This document shows positions 1 to 9,757 of a DNA stretch of 64,000 nt, piece by piece. Origin of the DNA: Mesorhizobium sp. M3A.F.Ca.ET.080.04.2.1 (GTDB taxonomy: Bacteria; Pseudomonadota; Alphaproteobacteria; Rhizobiales; Rhizobiaceae); NCBI RefSeq assembly GCF_003952525.1, contig NZ_CP034451.1:5804501-5868500 (forward strand), read 5' to 3'. The position numbers and the translations under genes were made by a program. Under the pieces are notes generated by a model. That model was not told where the DNA came from. It did not search any database and was given only the letters and a program-made list of their open reading frames with translations. The first letter of the stretch is position 1, and each line of letters starts with the position of its first letter.

Positions 1-264
1 GTTTGGCGTCGAGATCGAGGTCGGGTGCAGTTTCGGCGGCTGTTTCTCGCCCGGACACTCGTCCTCGACCTTTGTCCAGGACGTATTGTTGAGAACCATG
101 TCGCAACGGGCGAGGTGGCTTTCGCCGGCAATCGTCAGGCAAGCCGTCTCGCCGACCTTGAACGACTTGCCGTTGGCAAGACATGCCTGCGCGGCGAGGA
201 CCGGCGTCGGCGCGGCAAACGCCAACACAAGGCCGACCGGGCAAAGAACAAATCGCATCGCCAT
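1..264 (-). CDS. Secreted small cysteine-containing protein, C-terminus outside window
   Basis: The reading frame opens at an ATG at 264 and is still open at base 1, so only the first 88 codons are visible. The first 24 residues form a typical Sec signal peptide (MAMRF, a hydrophobic stretch, then a cleavage-like VLA-A). The mature part carries four cysteines (in QACL, TACL, RCDM and DECP), suggesting disulfides in the periplasm. A second in-frame ATG at 258 is an alternative start. I do not recognise a family, and no catalytic motif is visible. It lies downstream of xthA on the same strand with a gap of about 70 bp, so cotranscription is possible but unproven. Confidence 0.6.
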   Translation of the reverse strand, partial: MAMRFVLCPVGLVLAFAAPTPVLAAQACLANGKSFKVGETACLTIAGESHLARCDMVLNNTSWTKVEDECPGEKQPPKLHPTSISTPN

Positions 265-335
265 GAAACCCCGCAACAACGCGCATTGAACGCGCGATTT
301 GTGGCGAGATCAGGGATGTGGCGTGAGCAGTACCG

Positions 336-1130
336 TCAGGCGGGATGAAGGCTGAGATCGATCGCCACCGGCACGTGATCGGACGGCTTTTCCCAGGCCC
401 GCACGTGCTTTTCGACCGACGCCGAGGAAAAGCGGCTGGCGGCTTCGGGCGACAGCAGCAGATGATCGATGCGGATGCCGTTGTTCTTCTGCCAGGCGCC
501 GGCCTGATAGTCCCAGAATGTATAAACCTCGGGAGAGTCGGTGACGGCGCGGACCGCTTCCGTGAAGCCAAGATTCTTCAGCCGCCGGAAGGCCTGCCTG
601 GACTGCGGCTGGAACAGCGCGTCGTTCCGCCAGTTCTCTGGGAACCGGGCGTCGGCGGGCTCGGGGATGACATTGTAGTCGCCGGCCAGCACCAGAGCTT
701 CCTCGAGCCTGAGCCGTTCCTCCGCCCAGCGCTCGAGTCTCGCCATCCATGCGAGCTTGTAGGGAAACTTCCTTTCGTCGTCGATCGGATTGCCGTTCGG
801 CAGATAGAGCGACGCAACGCGCAGAGCACCCTTGTCGGTTGAGAAGACACCTTCGATGAAGCGCGCGTGGTCGTCGGCATCGTCGCCCGGCAGGCCGCGA
901 TTGACCTCGTCGAAGGGAAGCTTCGACAGAAGGGCAACGCCGTTGAAGCTCTTCTGGCCGTTGGTCTCCACATTGTAGCCCAGCGCCTCGATCTCGGCGC
1001 GCGGGAACTGCTCGTCGACGGTCTTGATCTCCTGCAGGCAGACGATATCCGGAGCGCTTTCGGTCAGCCAGTGGGTGAGGTTGCCGATGCGGGCGCGAAC
1101 ACCGTTGATGTTCCAGGTGACGATCTTCAT
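336..1130 (-). CDS. xthA: Exodeoxyribonuclease III
   Basis: This 264-aa protein is an exonuclease III / AP endonuclease of the EEP nuclease superfamily, which incises DNA at abasic sites and degrades 3' ends in base excision repair. Visible family motifs are the N-terminal TWNINGVRAR (Asn7), the metal-binding Glu34 in LQEIK, the GDYNVIPEPAD segment in the middle and the C-terminal SDHVPVAIDL containing the catalytic Asp-His. The length matches the family. It starts at an ATG with MKIVTWNING, the usual family N-terminus. It lies 7 bp upstream of the VOC gene's stop codon on the same strand, so erpA, the VOC gene and xthA probably form one transcript. Confidence 0.96.
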   Translation of the reverse strand: MKIVTWNINGVRARIGNLTHWLTESAPDIVCLQEIKTVDEQFPRAEIEALGYNVETNGQKSFNGVALLSKLPFDEVNRGLPGDDADDHARFIEGVFSTDKGALRVASLYLPNGNPIDDERKFPYKLAWMARLERWAEERLRLEEALVLAGDYNVIPEPADARFPENWRNDALFQPQSRQAFRRLKNLGFTEAVRAVTDSPEVYTFWDYQAGAWQKNNGIRIDHLLLSPEAASRFSSASVEKHVRAWEKPSDHVPVAIDLSLHPA

Positions 1131-1137
1131 GCGGGCC

Positions 1138-1530
1138 TCAATGCTGTTCCGGGGGAAGGCGTTCGACGAGGCCGATCGTATTGCCGGCTGGGTCCTTTAG
1201 AAAGGCCATCCATTCGCTTTCCCCTGCTCGACCGAACTGGCCCTCGGTGTCGCGGTGGACCAGCGCCGGCGGCGCGGTGAAGGGAATGCCGGCGGCCTTG
1301 GCCTCGGCGTGGAAGGCTTCCAGCCCGGCGATGTCGAGATAGACCGTGCCGGCCGGCACGCCGTCGGCAAAGAACAGGCGCACGTCACCTGCCATGATAA
1401 AGGCGATGCCCGGCGGATCGTAGCGCGCATGCACGCCCAGGCCGAGCACGCCCTGCCAGAAGGCGAGCGTGGTGTCGAGATCGCGCCCGGCCGACAGCGC
1501 GACCTGGCGGACCGCGCCGATCGTGGGCAT
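1138..1530 (-). CDS. VOC (glyoxalase/bleomycin resistance) family protein
   Basis: A 130-aa single-domain protein of the vicinal oxygen chelate fold. The repeated beta-alpha-beta-beta pattern is recognisable, with FWQGVLGLGV in the first half and an ending of MAFLKDPAGNTIGLVE, the typical final strand with a metal-ligand Glu. Substrate cannot be deduced; family members range from glyoxalase I to fosfomycin resistance enzymes. I chose the ATG at 1530 (MPTIGAV) because it falls 7 bp after the erpA stop. The longer in-frame start at 1575 would overlap the erpA C-terminus. The tight spacing suggests an operon with erpA and xthA. Confidence 0.85.
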   Translation of the reverse strand: MPTIGAVRQVALSAGRDLDTTLAFWQGVLGLGVHARYDPPGIAFIMAGDVRLFFADGVPAGTVYLDIAGLEAFHAEAKAAGIPFTAPPALVHRDTEGQFGRAGESEWMAFLKDPAGNTIGLVERLPPEQH

Positions 1531-1537
1531 CGCGGCC

Positions 1538-1885
1538 CTAGATGGAAAAGCTGGTGCCGCAGCCGCAGGAGGCAACGGCGTTCGGGTTTCTGATCTGGAA
1601 GGATTGACCCATCAGGTCGTCGACGAAGTCGATCACCGAGCCGCCCATATAGACCAGCGAGAGGTCGTCGATCAGGACCGTCGCGCCATCCTTCTCGATG
1701 GCGACGTCGTCATCGTTCGCAGCTTCGACGAGATCGAACTTGTAGGAGAAGCCGGAGCAGCCGCCGCCTTCGACGGAAACGCGCAAAGCCGTCTTGCCGG
1801 GCTCGGCGGCGAGGATCTTGGCGATCCGCTGCGCGGCAGCGTCGGTCATCTCGACTTTCATTGCAGTCTTGGCATCCGCGCCCAT
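1538..1885 (-). CDS. erpA: Iron-sulfur cluster insertion protein ErpA (HesB/IscA family)
   Basis: An A-type Fe-S carrier of 115 aa that accepts clusters from the SUF/ISC machinery and delivers them to apo-proteins. The three ligand cysteines are present: one in GGGCSGFSY (about residue 43) and two in the C-terminal CGCG (107 and 109). I prefer the ATG at 1885 because AAGGTGA lies at good spacing upstream. A GTG at 1894 and an ATG at 1861 (MKVEMTD) are in-frame alternatives. It is divergent from dgt, with only about 70 bp for both promoters. The erpA-dgt-argS order is common in rhizobia. Confidence 0.92.
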   Translation of the reverse strand: MGADAKTAMKVEMTDAAAQRIAKILAAEPGKTALRVSVEGGGCSGFSYKFDLVEAANDDDVAIEKDGATVLIDDLSLVYMGGSVIDFVDDLMGQSFQIRNPNAVASCGCGTSFSI

Positions 1886-1955
1886 CGGCGTCACCTTGCT
1901 TTGCGTCTCAGATCATAGGTATGAAGCAGGCGGGGCCAAGTCAACTGGTGGGCAA

Positions 1956-3185
1956 ATGGACGAGCGGCAGGGCAAGGGTGCTCTCGGCGATATCGGGTTC
2001 GGCTATCGGCCGCGCGCCGCCTATGCCTGCGATCCGGCCCATTCGCGCGGCCGGCTGTTCGATGAGCCCGAAAGCCCGACGCGCACGCCGTTCCAGCGCG
2101 ACCGCGACCGGATCATCCATTCCACCGCCTTTCGCCGGCTGAAGCACAAGACGCAGGTGTTCGTCGCGCATGAGGGCGATCACTACCGCACGCGGTTGAC
2201 GCATTCGATCGAGGTGGCGCAGATCGCCCGCGCCTTGGTGCGGGCGCTGCGCGGCGACGAGGACCTCGCCGAGGCAGTCGCGTTGGTCCACGATTTCGGC
2301 CACACGCCCTTTGGCCATACCGGAGAGGATGCGCTGAACGACAAGATGACCGCTTGGGGCGGTTTCGACCACAACGCGCAGTCTTTGCGCGTGGTGACGC
2401 GGCTCGAGCGGCGCTATGCCGAGTTCGACGGGCTGAACCTCACCTGGGAAACGCTGGAAGGGCTGGTCAAGCACAATGGGCCGCTGACCGATGCGCGCGG
2501 GAAGGGGCTCAAGGGTTTGGTGCCGCAAGCGATCCGCGATTATTCCGAACTGCACGACCTCGAACTCGATCGCTTCGCCGGCATCGAGGCGCAGTGCGCG
2601 GCGATCGCCGACGACATCGCCTACAACAGCCACGACATCGATGACGGTTTGCGCTCCGGTTTTCTCACTCTAAACATGCTGGAAGAGGTCGGCTTGCCGG
2701 GCTCGATCCTGGAGGGGGTGCGCGCGCGCTACCCGCGGCTCGACGACGTGCGCACTTGCCATGAGCTGATGCGCCGGCAGATCACCATGATGGTCGAGGA
2801 TGTCATTGCTTCCACCGCCGCCAATATTGATCGATTCAAGCCGGACAACGCCGACGCCGTGAGAGCGGCAAATGAGACCATGGTGACATTTTCCGCCGAA
2901 ATGGCGGCGGCCGAGAAGGAATTGAAGGCGTTTCTCTACAAGCACCTCTATCGTCATCCCGAAGTGATGCGCGTGCGCGTCGATGCCGATCGGATCGTCC
3001 GCGACCTATTCGACGTCTATTTCGCCGATCCGCGCGCCATGCCGGAGGGTTGGCGGGAAGGCCTCGACCGGGCGGAAGACCGGATCAAAGCCCGCAGTGT
3101 CGCCGATTTCCTGGCCAGCATGACCGACACCTACGCGCTCAAGGAGCACAGGCGCCTGTTTGACCATACGCCGGATTTAAGCTAG
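1956..3185 (+). CDS. dgt: Deoxyguanosinetriphosphate triphosphohydrolase-like protein
   Basis: A 409-aa HD-domain phosphohydrolase that cleaves dNTPs to deoxynucleosides plus triphosphate. The HD metal ligands are visible: His83 in LTHSIEVAQ, His112-Asp113 in [13 protein letters not shown], and a later Asp in the [12 protein letters not shown] stretch. An early [17 protein letters not shown] segment is typical of the type 2 (Dgt-like) subfamily. The start is the ATG at 1956 (MDERQ); the upstream in-frame extension would run into divergent erpA. The size fits alphaproteobacterial homologues, which are shorter than E. coli Dgt. It is about 60 bp upstream of argS and probably cotranscribed. Confidence 0.94.
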   Translation: MDERQGKGALGDIGFGYRPRAAYACDPAHSRGRLFDEPESPTRTPFQRDRDRIIHSTAFRRLKHKTQVFVAHEGDHYRTRLTHSIEVAQIARALVRALRGDEDLAEAVALVHDFGHTPFGHTGEDALNDKMTAWGGFDHNAQSLRVVTRLERRYAEFDGLNLTWETLEGLVKHNGPLTDARGKGLKGLVPQAIRDYSELHDLELDRFAGIEAQCAAIADDIAYNSHDIDDGLRSGFLTLNMLEEVGLPGSILEGVRARYPRLDDVRTCHELMRRQITMMVEDVIASTAANIDRFKPDNADAVRAANETMVTFSAEMAAAEKELKAFLYKHLYRHPEVMRVRVDADRIVRDLFDVYFADPRAMPEGWREGLDRAEDRIKARSVADFLASMTDTYALKEHRRLFDHTPDLS

Positions 3186-3246
3186 GGCGGGCGCGATTTG
3201 CCGGCCAAGCAGCCGGTCCTCCTGATAGCCGCAAGAAGCCCTGCTC

Positions 3247-5004
3247 ATGAACATCTTCGCCGATTTCAACGCGCGAGTCACAAAAGCTGTCGAAGCCCTT
3301 GATCTGAAAGATAAGGATGGCGCAACGCTGGACCTGTCGCGCATTGCCGTCGAGCCGCCCCGCGACGCCAGCCATGGCGACCTCGCCACCAATGCGGCGA
3401 TGGTGCTGGCCAAGCCCACCGGCCAGAACCCGCGCGTGCTGGCGGAAAGGCTGGCGGCTGCGCTGCGTGGCAACGCTGATATCGCCTCGGCCGAAATCGC
3501 CGGGCCGGGCTTCGTCAATCTGCGGCTCAAGGACGGGTTCTGGCAGGCGCATCTGGCAGCGCTGCTCGGCGAGGGCCGCGACTATGGCCGCTCCAGGATC
3601 GGCGGCGGCCGCAAGGCCAATGTCGAATATGTCTCGGCCAACCCGACCGGGCCCATGCATGTCGGACATTGCCGGGGCGCCGTGGTTGGCGACACGCTCG
3701 CCAACCTGATGGCCTTTGCCGGCTACGACGTGACCAAGGAATATGTCATCAACGATGCCGGCTCGCAGATCGATGTGCTCGGGCGCTCGGCGATGCTGCG
3801 CTATCGCCAGGCGCTCGGCGAAGAAATCGGCGAGATTCCGCCCGGCCTCTATCCGGGCGACTATCTGATCCCGGTCGGCCAGGCGCTGGCCAGCGAGTTC
3901 GGCCGCGGTCTGCTGGAGATGCCGGAAGAGGAAGCGCTGGCGATCGTCAAGGACCGCACGGTCGACGCGATGATGGCGATGATCCGCGAGGATCTGGCGC
4001 TGCTCAACGTGCACCACGACGTGTTCTTCTCCGAGCGCACGCTGCACGGCGACAATGCCAAGAAGATCCGTGCGGCGATCGCCGACCTGACGCTGAAGGG
4101 CCATATCTACAAGGGCAAGCTGCCGCCGCCAAAGGGCGAGAAGCCGGACGACTGGGAAGACCGCGAGCAGACGCTGTTCCGCTCGACCGCCGTGGGCGAC
4201 GACATGGACCGGGCGCTGGTGAAGTCGGACGGCTCGTTCACCTATTTCGCCGCCGACGTCGCCTATCTCAAGGACAAGGTCGAGCGCGGCTTCGCCGACC
4301 TGATCTATGTGCTCGGCGCCGACCATGGCGGCTACGTCAAGCGGCTGGAAGCTTTGGCGCGCGCCGTTGCGGGCGATGAGGTCAAACTGACGGTTCTGCT
4401 CTGCCAGTTGGTGAAGCTGTTCCGTGACGGCGAGCCGGTGCGGATGTCGAAGCGGTCAGGCGATTTCGTCACGCTGCGCGACGTGGTGGAGGAGGTCGGC
4501 CGCGATCCCATCCGCTTCATGATGCTCTATCGCAAGAACGACGCGCCGCTCGATTTCGACTTCGCCAAGGTCACGGAGCAGTCCAAGGACAATCCGGTAT
4601 TCTACGTGCAATACGCTTCGGCGCGCTGCCATTCGGTGTTCCGGCAGGCAAGCGAGCAGCTTGACGAAGCCAACTTCGACCGCAACCGCCTGGTGGGCTC
4701 GGTTTCTGCGCTGACGGACGAGGGTGAGATCGGTCTGATCCGGAAGTTGGCTGAATATCCACGGCTAATCGAATCCGCGGCCCTTGCGCTGGAGCCGCAC
4801 AGGCTGGCATTCTACCTCCACGATCTGGCTTCAAGCTTCCACGCACACTGGAACCGGGGCACGGACAACCCTGACTTACGTTTTGTTAAGGTTAACGACC
4901 GACAATTGACTTATGCCAGACTAGGGCTGGTGCAGGCTGTTTCGGATGTTTTGACGTCCGGCCTGGCGCTGATAGGAGCTGATGCGCCTACCGAAATGCG
5001 TTAG
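3247..5004 (+). CDS. argS: Arginyl-tRNA synthetase
   Basis: A 585-aa class I aminoacyl-tRNA synthetase that charges tRNA-Arg with arginine. It has the N-terminal Add-1-like domain, the HIGH signature as HVGH at residues 138-141 in [14 protein letters not shown], the KMSKS counterpart as RMSKR at 399-403, and a C-terminal DALR anticodon-binding domain with QYASARCHS. The length is normal. The start ATG precedes [11 protein letters not shown], as in relatives. The last 120 bp are richer in A+T and contain two close GTTAA motifs near 4887-4896. This may reflect promoter function for the downstream SPOR gene, which starts 103 bp later. Confidence 0.97.
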   Translation: MNIFADFNARVTKAVEALDLKDKDGATLDLSRIAVEPPRDASHGDLATNAAMVLAKPTGQNPRVLAERLAAALRGNADIASAEIAGPGFVNLRLKDGFWQAHLAALLGEGRDYGRSRIGGGRKANVEYVSANPTGPMHVGHCRGAVVGDTLANLMAFAGYDVTKEYVINDAGSQIDVLGRSAMLRYRQALGEEIGEIPPGLYPGDYLIPVGQALASEFGRGLLEMPEEEALAIVKDRTVDAMMAMIREDLALLNVHHDVFFSERTLHGDNAKKIRAAIADLTLKGHIYKGKLPPPKGEKPDDWEDREQTLFRSTAVGDDMDRALVKSDGSFTYFAADVAYLKDKVERGFADLIYVLGADHGGYVKRLEALARAVAGDEVKLTVLLCQLVKLFRDGEPVRMSKRSGDFVTLRDVVEEVGRDPIRFMMLYRKNDAPLDFDFAKVTEQSKDNPVFYVQYASARCHSVFRQASEQLDEANFDRNRLVGSVSALTDEGEIGLIRKLAEYPRLIESAALALEPHRLAFYLHDLASSFHAHWNRGTDNPDLRFVKVNDRQLTYARLGLVQAVSDVLTSGLALIGADAPTEMR

Positions 5005-5107
5005 GTTTGACTAAAAAACCTGTCACCTTTTGCCCACATTGCGCTGGTAAGGGCCAACCCTGCGCGACGTCCGTGGCGTCCGACTGTGTGCGAGTTCGGG
5101 AACAATA

Positions 5108-8100
5108 ATGGCAGACAGAACCCAGCTGAGAGTAGCCGACAACAACGACATTTCCGACGATGATCCGTTCGCGGAACTGACCCGGATTATGGGTTTCGAT
5201 CCGCGTCAGCCGGCCCGGCCGCAGACGCCGGCGGTCGACAAGGCTGCACCGGGAAACCAAGCCGCGGAAGAGCCCGACTTCGGGATTGATCTCGAAAAGG
5301 AGTTGATGGGCGATCTCGGCGCCGAAGAGGAGCACGCGACTGTCGCATTTGAGCCTGTCTCGAGCGCGTCGGCTCATGAAACCGCTGTTGCCGCCACGGA
5401 CGAAGAGCTTGCCGCAGCCCTCGAGCAGGATTTCATTTTCGATGATGCGGCGGATCACGCCCATTTCGCCACGGGCCGCGCTCCTGAGCTGGAAGCCGAC
5501 ATCGCCTTCGACGATGATTTCGATCAGGCGGTCGCCAACTCGCTGGAGGTGTCGCCGGTCGAGGACGACCTTTCCATAGATCAAGACATCGCCGCTTCAC
5601 TGGACGAGGGCTTCCATGCCGACCACGAAGCCGGCGCTGATCGTGGCATCGTTGAAGCCGCTGCGGCATCAGCGGCCGAAGCCGCGTTCGACGCTGATTT
5701 CGACAATGCTGTGCGGGTGTCGCTCGAGGACGAGCTGGCGTTTGACGATCGCATGCCCGAGCGGGACGCCGTGGCCACTGAAGCCGAGCTGGTCGAGGCC
5801 GAGCCCATTGCCGATCAGCCGGCTTCTGAAGACGATTTTGCAGGCCATCTCGAGGATGCGATGGCCGACGTCGAGATGGAGTTCGACCACTCGCCGGATC
5901 AGCTTCCGGAACAGCAACTGGCGGTTGACGAGGAGCAGCCGCAAACCAACGAGGTGCCTGCCGAAGTCGTACATTTCGCCGCCGCTCCGGAACCCGGCTT
6001 CGATGCCGAGCCCGCGTTCGATGCCGAACCCGCCGTTGATCCCGAACCCGTCGCCGCCCAGGAGGCTGCTGCCGATCAGGACGCCGGCGTCGACCACGAG
6101 ACCGCGGCCCTGGTTGCCGAAGACGATTTCGAACTCAGCTTCCGTGATGGGCTTGCCGAGGAGCCGGAAGCTCCGGCTGTCGAGCCTGCCGCCGCAGCCC
6201 AGACGCCGTTTGCGGAAGCTCCTGCTCCAACTGCAGCAGCTTCGGTTGCGGCTGTTGAGCCTGAGATGCCGGCCGCTGAGCCTGAGATGCCGGCCGCGGC
6301 CAGCGGCGAGCGCAGCCTGGAAGACGAACTCAACGCGCTGCTGGGTGCCATGACCGCGCGGCCGATGCCCAAGGAAGCAGCCCCGACGCCACAGCCGGTT
6401 GCGCAGCCGACAAGCCACATCGTCCAGGACGTTGCACCCGCCGCCTGGGCTATCGATGGGCAGGAGCCGGCGCAGGACGAGCCGGTTGTCGAGCCGGCAG
6501 GCGACGCTGATCTCCACGCATTGCTCGCGGGCGACCTCGATCAAGACGATGCGCCAAGCGCCACCACTTCGAACCAAGCCGAACCGAGCATCGATTTCGA
6601 CGACGAGGCGTTCGACGCGGCGTTTTCCAAGGGTCTCGAGCTCGATGCGCCGCGCAACGAACCTGCGCGGTCCTGGAGCCGCGTGACCCCGGTCGCGGCG
6701 CCCGAGCCCTCTTATGCCGCGCAGCCGACGATCCAGCCGGTGTTTTCGGTGCCGCATATGTCGGCTCCCTCCTATCACGAGGAATCTCTCGAGGATTATT
6801 CCGCTGCGGCTTCCGAACCTGTCTATCATGGCCATTCCACGCCAGCGCCGGAACCTGTCGAGGATTATGCTGCGCCGGCTGCGGCGACACAGTCTCGCCA
6901 GGACGACGAGGTTCCCGATGTCGAGACCATCGACGTGCCGGAGCGTGTGGTGGCGCTCGCCGACGATCTCGACATTCCCGAGCTCAATTTCGAGGAAGAC
7001 CAGCCGTCGGCTCCGGCCTACGACGATCTCGACGCCGAGTTCGCCAGCCTGCTCACCGAGATGAACTCAACCGAGATCGCTGCGGCGCCCGTGCAGAGCC
7101 GCGCCTATGACGACGACTCCTACGGTTCGGGTTTCAAGACGGGCTACGATCGTCGCGAGTTGCGGGCCGAGACGCAGGCCGCCCCGGCAGCCGCTTCCCA
7201 CGCCGCGGTGATGCGCGATTTCGATGCCGACGATTTGCCTGGCAGCCGCCCGGTTTCGCAGGCGGATGAGTTCGCCACGGATGAACTGGACTACGATCCG
7301 GAGCTCGACGAGGCGATCACCGTACCCGGCCTCGGCGAGAGCCAGGCTGCCAAGCCACGAGGTCGCGGCTTCATGATGGCCGCGCTTGTTGGTGCGGTGG
7401 TGATCGCCGGCGGGCTTGGCGCTCTTGCCTTCTCGTTTGGCGGCAAAGGTGGTGCCGAAGCGCCGGTGCTCGTCAAGGCCGACAATTCACCGATCAAGGT
7501 CAAACCGCAGAATCCGGGTGGCGCGGTGGTGCCGAACCAGGACAACAAGGTATATGACGCGGTGGTCAAGGGTGGCACCGCCAAGACCGCCGAGCCGGTC
7601 CAGGAAAAACTGGTCACCAACACCGAGGAACCGGTCGACGTGGCGTCGAAGGAGCCGCCGCAAAGCCGTGTCGTCGACCTTTCCCCCGACGAGAACGATG
7701 CTGCTCCTGGCAGCGGCGCCGCCGCCAACCCAGAAGCGGCAGCACCGGGGGCGGCCGCAGTGCCTGGCGCGGATGAAGCAGCGCCGGGTCCGGACGCGGT
7801 GGTGCCGGGCAAAGCTCAGGCGGCTGCGCCCGAAGGCGCCCAGCCCGCCGCTCCGGCGCCGAAGTCCGAAGACCGCATCGCCCAAGTGCTGCAGCAGGAT
7901 GCCGAGTCCGAGGCCAAGGCCGATGTCGTCGCCGTGGCGCCGCGAAAAGTGAAGACCATGATGGTGAAGCCTGATGGTTCGCTGGTGCCGCGCGAGGATC
8001 CGGCTCCCGCCGCGCCGAAGGTTGCCGCGGCAGAGCCGACCGATCCGGCGCCGCAGCATGTCGCGCCGGCAGGGCAGGCCGACCCCCAGCCGACGGCGAC

Positions 8101-8584
8101 CGTGAGCGCCAACCAATCTACCGATCAGACCGATGCCGATCAGGGCGATACGGCCCAGCCCACTGCGGCAGTGAAGCCGGTTGCTGCGCCGAAGACCGAG
8201 GCCAAGGTCCAGTCGGCCAAGACGCCCGCGAAGGTGCCCGTGGCGCCGCCGCGCCCGTCCGACCAGCCGGTCGACATCGTCGGCGAGGTCAAGCCGGACC
8301 AGGTCGCTTCCATCGACGCGGCCACTGCTTCGGCCGGCGCAGGTTCGTGGTCGATGCAGATCGCCTCCCAGCCGACGGTTGAAAGTGCGCAGTCGACTTA
8401 TCAGGACCTGCAGCGCCGCTACGGCAGCGTGCTTGCCGGGCGTTCCGCCAACATCGTCAAGGCCGAGATCGCCGGCAAGGGCACCTTCTACCGTGTCCGC
8501 GTTCCTGCGAAGTCGCGCAACGACGCGATCAACCTTTGCACCAGCTACAAGGCGGCGGGCGGCAACTGCTTCGTGTCGCACTGA
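5108..8584 (+). CDS. Giant acidic SPOR-domain membrane protein
   Basis: A 1158-aa protein with an extremely acidic, Ala/Pro/Glu-rich cytoplasmic region (about residues 1-750). It contains many FDDDFD-like stretches and short tandem repeats (FDAEPAFDAEP near 298; PEMPAAEPEMPAA near 385). One transmembrane helix follows at about 752-776 (MMAALVGAVVIAGGLGALAFSF). A Pro/Ala-rich periplasmic linker leads to a SPOR domain at about 1078-1158 (SWSMQIASQP ... FYRVRVPAKSRNDA). SPOR domains bind septal peptidoglycan lacking stem peptides, so a cell-division or envelope role is expected. SPOR genes between argS and nagZ are usual in rhizobia. The low-complexity half probably evolves fast; its function is unknown. 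Confidence 0.9.
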   Translation: MADRTQLRVADNNDISDDDPFAELTRIMGFDPRQPARPQTPAVDKAAPGNQAAEEPDFGIDLEKELMGDLGAEEEHATVAFEPVSSASAHETAVAATDEELAAALEQDFIFDDAADHAHFATGRAPELEADIAFDDDFDQAVANSLEVSPVEDDLSIDQDIAASLDEGFHADHEAGADRGIVEAAAASAAEAAFDADFDNAVRVSLEDELAFDDRMPERDAVATEAELVEAEPIADQPASEDDFAGHLEDAMADVEMEFDHSPDQLPEQQLAVDEEQPQTNEVPAEVVHFAAAPEPGFDAEPAFDAEPAVDPEPVAAQEAAADQDAGVDHETAALVAEDDFELSFRDGLAEEPEAPAVEPAAAAQTPFAEAPAPTAAASVAAVEPEMPAAEPEMPAAASGERSLEDELNALLGAMTARPMPKEAAPTPQPVAQPTSHIVQDVAPAAWAIDGQEPAQDEPVVEPAGDADLHALLAGDLDQDDAPSATTSNQAEPSIDFDDEAFDAAFSKGLELDAPRNEPARSWSRVTPVAAPEPSYAAQPTIQPVFSVPHMSAPSYHEESLEDYSAAASEPVYHGHSTPAPEPVEDYAAPAAATQSRQDDEVPDVETIDVPERVVALADDLDIPELNFEEDQPSAPAYDDLDAEFASLLTEMNSTEIAAAPVQSRAYDDDSYGSGFKTGYDRRELRAETQAAPAAASHAAVMRDFDADDLPGSRPVSQADEFATDELDYDPELDEAITVPGLGESQAAKPRGRGFMMAALVGAVVIAGGLGALAFSFGGKGGAEAPVLVKADNSPIKVKPQNPGGAVVPNQDNKVYDAVVKGGTAKTAEPVQEKLVTNTEEPVDVASKEPPQSRVVDLSPDENDAAPGSGAAANPEAAAPGAAAVPGADEAAPGPDAVVPGKAQAAAPEGAQPAAPAPKSEDRIAQVLQQDAESEAKADVVAVAPRKVKTMMVKPDGSLVPREDPAPAAPKVAAAEPTDPAPQHVAPAGQADPQPTATVSANQSTDQTDADQGDTAQPTAAVKPVAAPKTEAKVQSAKTPAKVPVAPPRPSDQPVDIVGEVKPDQVASIDAATASAGAGSWSMQIASQPTVESAQSTYQDLQRRYGSVLAGRSANIVKAEIAGKGTFYRVRVPAKSRNDAINLCTSYKAAGGNCFVSH

Positions 8585-8602
8585 TCAATCCAGCCTCTGA
8601 CA

Positions 8603-8640
8603 GCCGGCGTTGCCGCGAGGCCACGCCGGCTTCTTCTTTG
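8603..8640 (+). terminator. Rho-independent terminator after the SPOR gene
   Basis: A perfect 8-bp stem, GCCGGCGT at 8603-8610 with ACGCCGGC at 8623-8630, encloses a 12-nt loop and is followed by TTCTTCTTT. It lies 18 bp after the SPOR stop codon and separates that gene from nagZ. Confidence 0.75.
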
Positions 8641-8717
8641 TGGATGGGTTTGCACGCGCGGGCGTTGGCAGGCAGGGGTGATTCCCTTTGCGCCCTCAAA
8701 GCCCTAAGCTCAGGTCC

Positions 8718-9737
8718 ATGACCGAATCAAAATCCATGATCCTCGGCTGCGCCGGGAAATCGCTCACCCCTGAGGAAATCCGCTTTTATCAAAGCGAACA
8801 TCCCTGGGGCTTCATCCTGTTTGCGCGCAACATCGGCGAACCCGAGCAGATCCGCGATCTGGTCGCGTCCATGCGCGATTGCGTCCGGCGTCCGGACGCT
8901 CCGGTCTTCATCGACCAGGAAGGCGGCCGGGTGCAGCGCCTGCGGCCGCCGCTGGCGCCGAACTATCCCGCCGGCGGAGCGCTTGGGGCGCTCTGGCGTG
9001 AGGATCGTGAAGCGGGCCGCCGCGCTGCATGGCTGCTGGCTCGCCTTCACGCCTTCGATCTTCTGCGGTTCGGCATCAGCGCCGATTGCCTGCCGGTGCT
9101 CGACGTGCCGGTGGAAGGCGCCAGCGATGTGATCGGCGCGCGCGCCTATGGCAAGGAGCCCAATGCCGTGATCGAACTGGGCCGGGCTTCCGCGGAGGGC
9201 TTGATGTCGGGCGGCGTGCTGCCGGTGATGAAGCACATTCCCGGTCATGGCCGCGCCTCTGCCGACACCCATTTCGCGCTGCCGACCGTCGATGCCCCGC
9301 TGGAAGAGCTGCGAGCGCACGATTTCGCCCCGTTCAAGGCGCTCAACGACCTGCCCATGGCGATGACGGCGCATGTCGTCTACAGCGCCGTCGACCCCGA
9401 AAATCCGGCGACGACCTCGGCCAAGGTCGTCAACGAGGTGATCCGCGGCGAGATCGGCTTCGATGGGCTGTTGATGAGCGACGACACTTCGATGAAGGCA
9501 CTTTCTGGGGATTTCCCGACAAAGGCGGCCGCAATCCTTGCGGCGGGCTGCGATCTCGTCCTTCACTGCAATGGGGTTTTCGAGGAAATGTCGGGCATCG
9601 CGTCGCGCAGCAGGCCGCTCGAAGGCAAGTCTTTGCAGCGGGCAGAGCGGGCGCTGACCTATATAAGAGGCCGCGACGGGGCCGACGAAACAGCGATACG
9701 CGCGGAATTTGCCACCTATTTCGAAGCGGTGGCCTGA
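8718..9737 (+). CDS. nagZ: Beta-N-acetylhexosaminidase NagZ
   Basis: A 339-aa glycoside hydrolase family 3 enzyme that removes N-acetylglucosamine from 1,6-anhydromuropeptides during cytoplasmic peptidoglycan recycling. The family signature KHIPGHGRASADTHFALP begins near residue 172 and contains the catalytic Asp-x-His loop. The SDDTSMKAL motif near residue 254 carries the nucleophilic aspartate. EGGRVQRLRPP near residue 75 binds substrate. I chose the ATG at 8718 (MTESKSMIL). A TTG at 8688 is in frame but less likely, and a second ATG lies at MILGC. It is followed after 20 bp by scpA and probably shares its transcript. Confidence 0.94.
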   Translation: MTESKSMILGCAGKSLTPEEIRFYQSEHPWGFILFARNIGEPEQIRDLVASMRDCVRRPDAPVFIDQEGGRVQRLRPPLAPNYPAGGALGALWREDREAGRRAAWLLARLHAFDLLRFGISADCLPVLDVPVEGASDVIGARAYGKEPNAVIELGRASAEGLMSGGVLPVMKHIPGHGRASADTHFALPTVDAPLEELRAHDFAPFKALNDLPMAMTAHVVYSAVDPENPATTSAKVVNEVIRGEIGFDGLLMSDDTSMKALSGDFPTKAAAILAAGCDLVLHCNGVFEEMSGIASRSRPLEGKSLQRAERALTYIRGRDGADETAIRAEFATYFEAVA

Positions 9738-9757
9738 ACCGAAAGGCAGAAAGGCAA

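Noticed and set aside
3139-4326. 395-aa minus-strand frame opposite argS
   Set aside because: It is antisense to a certain gene, lacks domains, and arises from high GC with few stops.
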